Below, piece by piece: positions 1-64,000 of a stretch of DNA of 64,000 nt; positions within the stretch are counted from its first letter, which is position 1, and every line of letters begins with the position of its first letter. The DNA comes from Limnoperna fortunei (Eukaryota; Mollusca; Bivalvia; Mytilida; Modiolidae), in assembly GCA_944474755.1 (NCBI GenBank), contig OX104112.1, forward strand, positions 94,067,756 to 94,131,755. Reading direction: 5' to 3'. A model generated the notes under the pieces. The model had not been told where the DNA came from. It ran no database searches and worked only from the letters and a program-made list of their open reading frames with translations. The position numbers were made by a program, and so were the translations under genes.

Positions 1-3000
1 TTTTTACCAGGCAAAAAGTTATTTTGAGTCTGTCCTGTCTTGATAATCGATGCATCTTATATTTTTAGAGTCCTACTTGTTTTTAGGATTCATAAATAAA
101 GGAATAAATAACTGAGGCTTCCGAATTAGAGAAATAAAACATCCGCTTCTATTAGCCTCAATTTTACCTTACATTTACATTTAACATTTCACATGAACTT
201 CATAGACTAACCGAGATCGGCATTGTATGACACAAACGATGACTTTAGATGTGAACTTGCCGTTGCAGGAACCCCATGCATATGGAGTTTATGAATCTCA
301 CTTAACACTACAATCCAAAGTCTGTGTATTTTCTTTATAAGTTCTGGCAATTCAAAGTTCATAAACATGGATTCATACAAATTAAATTCAGCCAAATGTT
401 TATTTTACAGTTGCAATCATTATTTGGTTGGGTCTAGGTCTACACTGTATGTTTGCATAGTCTAAACTTATCTGATTCTGTTACCGCGTAGATGACGCTG
501 TTACAGGACTAAATGTACAACTTTTTAGTTCTGTGTTTGATAAACCATTTTTATTTCGCTGTGCGGATAGTTCTAATCAATAAAACGTTGCTGGTGATTT
601 AGGTTTAAGAGACATTAATTCTTATCTTGATTTCGAAGAAAATATATTATTTTGAAATCTTGTCAGTTTGACAATGACCCTAAAGTAAATGTTGTTGGAC
701 ACATATATTGAATTTATTGGGTATTTGTAGCGGCTTCCGTTGTATTTATACAAAATATGAAACGACCGAGTTATCACACCTAAATGATTAAACTTCCCTG
801 AGTTTTTTTTTACTGTAATTATATATGGAATATGTCCTTTTATTCAACAAACTCCCATGTCACCTGAGTGACACGACTAAGCATATTTAATCATCTCTTG
901 CTCTATTTTGCTACCTTCCTGTCGCTATCATGAACTACGAACTATAAGTTGCGGAAGTAAGCATTTGTACCCCGTCGGTTTTTTTCAGTTTATAATATTT
1001 TATTTGAAATCTTACAATTGTATATATATACATGTAACATATCACAATACAAAGTATAACACAAAAGGATTTAGAAACAAGCTGAAACATCTTATATTAA
1101 TCCATCTCCTAAATAAATAAGCCATAAATAAGGAAAGTTTCATGAAGGTCATTTTATTTAATTTTTTTTTAAGTTCAGGATTTGAGTAAAGGCTAGGAGC
1201 TCTTGCCTGTTGATTTACAGTTGTTTAATCCTGTTCCGGATTTTCAATTTATTTGTAATCGTCGATGTTGCGCTTTGTCTTTAACACTGGAAACGGATTG
1301 CGGGATTCCGCTAAGTTCTATGTCACAAGAGGATAACTAAATACCTTGTTAAAAGATTGCCTACTCTTTTATTACATAAAGTTTCGGATTCCACAAGCAC
1401 AGGCGGAAAGAATAAAGTTGTAGAATTTGTTGCGAAAATATCAGTGTAGAATTCTGTTAAAGGCATAAAAGTGGGACTTAAATTTATGCCTTATTTTCTT
1501 TTCTTTAATAAGCAGATTATCGTAATTTTATAATCGGCATTTGACAATTTTAAAATGCATAGTTATACACGGTTACAAAAGGAAAACGAATAAGAAAGCG
1601 AAATACTTGTATGCCATTATTTGTAATTGAAACGTTACACTTCGAATAGAGTATAATGAGTTTTCTGCTTGTGCAGAAATTTCCAGACTTACCCCGGGTT
1701 TTTAATGGGGTTCGCGTCAGTCAATTTTTGGTTCTGGCGTTGTGTGTCTGTTTCTTTTGCTGTTATCCACTCTTTTGTTTAACCATGGTTTTGCCTGTCC
1801 TTGAGTTATTGTCTTGGAATACACCTCGGTATCTTCGATTCTTTTTTTACTAGAAAAAGCACCATGTGTAAATGGTGGACAGAAGCTATCAAAGATTTTT
1901 ACCAGTTAAAAAATGGTCGAGAATGTATAATCATAATGCAACGAAATAAACACATTTTTACTTGACTTGTATGTCATAGATTTGAGCATCCTTACCAACA
2001 TCTAAACAACACGCTCTATAAAATATATTATCGGCAAGTACCAAATGTAAAGTCATTATGATAGACTGTTTTGAAATAAAGCTCGCGTCTTTAATTTTCC
2101 TGCTGGAGTTAGTCGGTTTTAACCAGACAAATTGGCTTTCTCCCGCAAAACAAACAAGGCCAAAGGCAATGAAAATGTTGGGTACTTTGTCAATATAAAG
2201 AGACGAGAAACGAATGATCAATAAACTGTATAATTGACCTGGTTCTTCTTACTGATCGCTGAAACACTTTTTCATTCAGTTACTAGTAATATCCTTATTC
2301 CTGTAATCGACATGTGATGTTAACATAGGAATACCATTGTATGAAATAATCAACCTCAAAGAGCACCTAACTGTTTTTTGGTCTTCGGAATGTTGACGGA
2401 AGCTCAGCATATATGTATTGTTCCGCACCTCGTATATAGCAGATTGAATAAGTGAAACGTATACATTTCATTTCTATCAAATTGACCCATTGTTAATGCT
2501 AGTATTAGTTCGTTCGTATTTGTTTTATAGCCTTTTATATTAAATGGCTAATGATACAATTGACTTCTTTGTTAATACAATATTTGTTAGCCATCAACAA
2601 CGATTGTCCTGTTATGTTTGTTTGGGATTTTACCTCACTGTAAGAAATTTTTCTGGATATCATGGCACCCAAAAAATTATTGGGGGAATAAAACAAGATT
2701 ACCTTGAGAGAACCCCATGACAATTATTGTTTGAGACAAGCAGACTTTGCCAAAAATTTGACTCAAACTCACGATCATAAACACGCAGTTGATGAGAAAA
2801 AGATGGCTAAATAATGTTTGTTCCTGGAGTTTTTAAGATAAAGCATTTTTTAAACATAAGTTTAGTCTCAACTGGATTACGTGTATATTATAGCTGTTGG
2901 ACTAAGATTGAACAAAATCAAAATGTTAACTTATAATAAAAATCTATCACGTGTTCATAACAACATTGAATCGATCAATTCCTTTGTAACATGTTTGATT

Positions 3001-3412
3001 AAGAAGGATTCTGGGTTCCGTACTCCTTGGGACATAATTTGGATGCGACTTAGGAGTCTTATACCTCACCACGCCCTTCCTATGAAGGATGTCATAATTC
3101 GCTCTCTCTTTTAGGTATTGTCCCAAATACTACAGAATTTACACCGGTGTGATGAATTCATAAACTTTATTAAAGTTTACAAAATTCCTTGAGGATTGCA
3201 CTTAAAATATTAAATCAACGTTTTATAAATTTACTAATAAATATATTATTGTATGTATATGGCACAAATTGAAAAACAAACAATGTCTGTTTCATATGCC
3301 TTCAATGTCATTTAATTTGACGAGGATTTATAATTGATACAAACCAGTTTGAACTCTTCTGTTATGGTTCAAATTTTGATTTCGTGCTGTAAACTTGTTA
3401 TTTGTATAAATA

Positions 3413-3544
3413 AGGATTTTTCTTACCGCAGGTAGGTGTTTTTCCCCAGGTATTACGGCCTCCACCCCTAATTAAAACTGGACGCCATGATTAAGCTGAA
3501 AAATTGCTGCAAGTTGAGTAAAACACTATTCAAACAAACAAGCA
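3413..3544 (+). mobile_element. SINE fragment, body and tail only
   Basis: It matches the non-tRNA part of the full SINE at 12408-12672: the ACCGCAGG stretch, the TTAAAACTGGACGCCATGAT block, the GAAAAATTGCTGCAAGT block and a CAAACAAACAAG tail. The tRNA-like head is absent, so it is 5'-truncated or decayed. Confidence 0.7.
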
Positions 3545-4811
3545 TTTACCTTTATTAACAAAGAAAACGAATCCCTATTTTACGGAAACATATTTTCACA
3601 TTTTGTTAGATTGGGTTTTAAAGCATGTCATCACCCAGTTAGCATACTTTCTAATGTTAAATTAAAATTAAAACTGTAAAAATTTAAACAAATTCGAATT
3701 ATGGCCCATTTAAAAACATCTTACGACACCTTCTTCTTTGTTGAGTCAATTTGTTCTAAAGTTAGAATGAAAATAAGAACATGTCCTAAATTGCGACATC
3801 TTTGGAAACACGACTTGGAGCAAAAAGTACTAAGATGGTCTTATGACATGCCTTAGTCCTACGACTTCTTCAATGATACTGCCCAGATTTCTTTTTGAAT
3901 CTGTAAATAGGGCTTTATATTGCTAAGACTGGCATTACACATTTAAACACATATATTTTACCTATCTTCTTTTAAGTTAAAAGATATTCAGTGTACAGTT
4001 GTGTACCATCAAGTTCGTACTGTGCAAGTTTTAAACATTTAATGTTAAAGAAGGATTCGGACCTTGCTATTGTGTCATATTTTGTAGTCTGTGCTCTTGT
4101 TTCTTACTGTCTAAGTTAAAATGTTTTCATTATTCAATTTACCGCACTACGTATCAATTAGTGATATCGAAATAAAACTCTGATAACAAAAGAAGTCTTC
4201 TAGATCTCAATTGCCTTTGTATAATTTCTTTTTAACCGGCATAAACTGAATTGACTTAAAGGTCACGTTTGTTTGATTTTCCATCTTTATCTATCAGTTA
4301 CGTGTACATATAGAGGTATATGAATCTGTGCCGACAACTGACCAGATAAGTAATAACTATCGCTATAAAGCGTGAAAACTGGACGACCTATAGACACAAA
4401 TCCCGATTAAGGTGTTTAAGGATAATGATCCCTATGTCCTTACTATCGACGAACATATGTAAAACTTGCGGAAAATGAATAAACTGTAAAATCGCTTCTC
4501 TGTAAGGTGTGGATTCATGTATGAAATGTCTAACTTTGCTTTCTTAAATTTCGCAGAAATTAAATGTTGAATAGCATCCGCACAATTAATGGACTAAAAC
4601 TATTTTTATTTCATCGAATAACTATTAAACATTACGCTTAAGAAAGTGACAGAAAAGTACGGGTTAAAGTGTCCGAGTTAAGACGTCAGATTGAATTTGA
4701 CTGCAGTAAAGCCTAGGGATTTTCGATAAAAATTACGTATGTTTTACATATGAAAGTGAACATTAGCCTTAAGTGAAAACCGCAATGTCAAACAACAAAT
4801 ACAAATACAAT

Positions 4812-4828
4812 TAATAATAATAATAATA

Positions 4829-4859
<31 letters not shown>

Positions 4860-4896
4860 TGTATGTATGTATGTATGTATGTATGTATGTATGTAT
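4812..4896. repeat. TAA and ATGT microsatellites
   Basis: A short run of TAA units is followed directly by about 16 uninterrupted ATGT units from 4831. This is a simple-sequence repeat likely to vary in length between individuals. Confidence 0.95.
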
Positions 4897-5055
4897 TATA
4901 AATGGTATCACCCGGTTGAGATTAATATTTATAACTCTTTTGTAAATTGAATACGACTATTTATAATTAATTTATTAATTTTGATAAACCATTCATTGTT
5001 TAAAACGAACTACCATTTAAGATTTCGCATTTTTATTTTAGTAAAAATTTTATGA

Positions 5056-5223
5056 ATGATTACCATACAATGATCGCGAAGTCTTTCACACAGTCCTCAA
5101 TGCCCATTCACATGATTACCATACAATGATCGCGAAGCCTTTCACACAGTCCTGAATGCCCATTCACATGATTACCATACAATGATCGCGAAGCCTTTTA
5201 CACAGACCAGAATGTCCATTCAC
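5056..5223. repeat. Three tandem copies of a 56-bp unit
   Basis: Copies lie at 5056-5111, 5112-5167 and 5168-5223. Each starts ATGATTACCATACAATGATC and ends CCATTCAC. Copies 1 and 2 differ at two positions; copy 3 carries a few more changes near its end. The array stops about 315 bases before the TATA box. Confidence 0.93.
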
Positions 5224-5537
5224 AACTAGATAGCCAAGATATCAGAGCTAATTCATGATTGTGATTGTGTAGTGACCTTAGACGGAAAAATGACAAGGAA
5301 ATTATCTTAAAACTTTGAGACCGTTAAATGCCATCTATAGAATGGTAGTTTTCCTTAATAAGAAATGTCCCTTCCTGTTTTGACTTGTTATGTAACAGAT
5401 AAAGACTTTCCCAACTGTACACATTGCACCATAGAAACTGCCTTAGATCTGCATAAGTGTAGGAGGTATAGTTCTGGCCTGATAACCTAAAATGAGGTCG
5501 AGTCAAAGCCAATTCGTCTCTAGGAGATAAGGCTTGG

Positions 5538-5545
5538 TATATAAC
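5538..5545 (+). promoter_or_regulatory. Candidate TATA box
   Basis: TATATAAC lies 61 bases before the start codon. Transcription starting about 30 bases downstream, in the pyrimidine-rich stretch near 5570, would leave a 5' leader of roughly 35 bases. An alternative is that the polypyrimidine run ending TATTACAG (to 5599) is a 3' splice site, in which case the 5' leader starts in an exon further upstream. The sequence does not decide between them. Confidence 0.4.
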
Positions 5546-5605
5546 GTCTAGAAAATCATTGATAAGAAAACTTTTCGTTTCGACTTTTCGTATTACAGCC
5601 TTAAG

Positions 5606-63401
<57,796 letters not shown>

Positions 63402-64000
63402 GTATTTACATAGCAAATAGTATGGTTATAACTTGCATTTGCAGAAAAGTTCCATCTTTTCCTTACCACATTACCTACACCGGGTATATGGTTTTGTTTG
63501 TTTATATAGTGTTTTACCACCACTTTCAGAAATTTTTCAGCTATACTGTTGCAGTTTTTTTTCGAAAGAGAGAAAGTTAGAGAACTGGGTAGAAACTACA
63601 GATCTTTGCCAGGAAAACTGGCAATCCTTGTCAATTAATGCCTGGAATGAGACAAACCCGGCAACCTCAGTGTTAGCAGATACGTGATCTATAGTAGATG
63701 GTAAACAACCTAAGCAACATGACCACCGAGGCCCCTTGGTGGTATTGTTTTTGTCCATTTTTCTATATGTTAATCACAAAATATTATACTTTTCCTAAAT
63801 GTGATGTCACATTTTATTAATAATAATTGAACAGTTTTAACAATTAACTTTCTCCCAGTGCACATTTCTTTAATATCCATGTACAGAAGATGTTACCCAT
63901 ATTACTTTTTTTTTTTAATTTAAGACTTTAGTTTGAGTTGATCACAGTAAAAATCAATTTAAATTTGAGTTGAAAGTTTCTTGAAATTCAATGTTTGTTA
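63402..64000 (+). other. Last intron, continues past the window
   Basis: It contains a SINE copy (about 63489-63735) and no further exon I can recognise. The end of the gene and any polyadenylation signal are not in view. Confidence 0.7.
63489..63735 (-). mobile_element. SINE, minus strand, diverged
   Basis: Tail GTTTGTTTATATAGTGTTTT, body block GGAAAACTGGCAATCCTTGT, head GGCAACCTCAGTGTTAGCAG and a final GACCACCGAGGCCCC. About full length, with an internal change where the TGGCGTCCAG block should be. Confidence 0.85.

Larger units (their letters stand above)
1..5537. other. Upstream non-coding region
   Basis: AT-rich DNA with no open frame longer than about 90 codons and no recognisable domain on either strand. 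It holds a degenerate SINE tail (3413-3544), TAA and ATGT microsatellites (4812-4896) and a 3 x 56-bp tandem repeat (5056-5223). Distal regulatory sites for the giant gene may lie here but I cannot point to one. Confidence 0.6.

Noticed and set aside
1656..1853. 65-codon open frame with a hydrophobic, Cys/Phe-rich translation
   Set aside because: The translation is what T-rich DNA gives by chance; no start context, splice partner or family resemblance.

Overview
The window is AT-rich animal DNA with GT-AG introns, and almost all of it is one very large plus-strand gene. It starts with a signal-peptide exon at 5606 and is still open at the last exon I can place (end 63401). I can follow 75 coding exons totalling 12,886 nt, about 4,295 residues, with reading phase preserved at every junction. 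The tRNA-derived SINE copies, a ~159-bp tandem repeat and a secreted VWA/ShK/VWC protein point to a mollusc, most likely a bivalve. A mytilid mussel is my best guess, but the sequence alone does not fix the species.

Layout. 1-5537 is gene-poor upstream DNA with microsatellites and a 3 x 56-bp tandem repeat. 5538-5663 holds a candidate TATA box and the signal-peptide exon. 8672-10469 encodes two von Willebrand factor A (VWA) domains, the first with a degenerate metal site and the second with an intact one. 10747-12303 encodes short linkers and two ShK domains. 13058-57067 encodes 29 ten-cysteine von Willebrand factor C (VWC) modules joined by Pro/Thr-rich linkers, with a third ShK after module 2 and a fourth fused to module 29. 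57641-58871 encodes ShK 5 and 6. 59587-62003 encodes a ~200-residue domain I cannot name. 62581-63401 encodes VWC module 30, after which the gene leaves the window.

Nearly every VWC module is built from two exons: a first half (phase 1 to 2, usually exactly 115 nt) and a second half plus linker (phase 2 to 1). All ShK exons and small linker exons are phase 1-1, so whole modules can be duplicated without a frameshift. Modules 6 to 25 show a clear four-module period, meaning the array grew by copying a block of four modules. Modules at both ends (1-3 and 27-30) have a shorter loop before the CC pair and look like the older set.

The protein is predicted to be a secreted, disulphide-rich, mucin-like extracellular matrix or adhesive protein. 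Byssus, shell matrix, mucus gel or a humoral scaffold are all possible. The introns carry most of the other structure: at least nine SINE copies or fragments, several non-autonomous DNA transposons with inverted termini, long hairpins, a 14 x 45-bp minisatellite and a ~159-bp repeat of bivalve satellite length. I found no convincing second gene on either strand.
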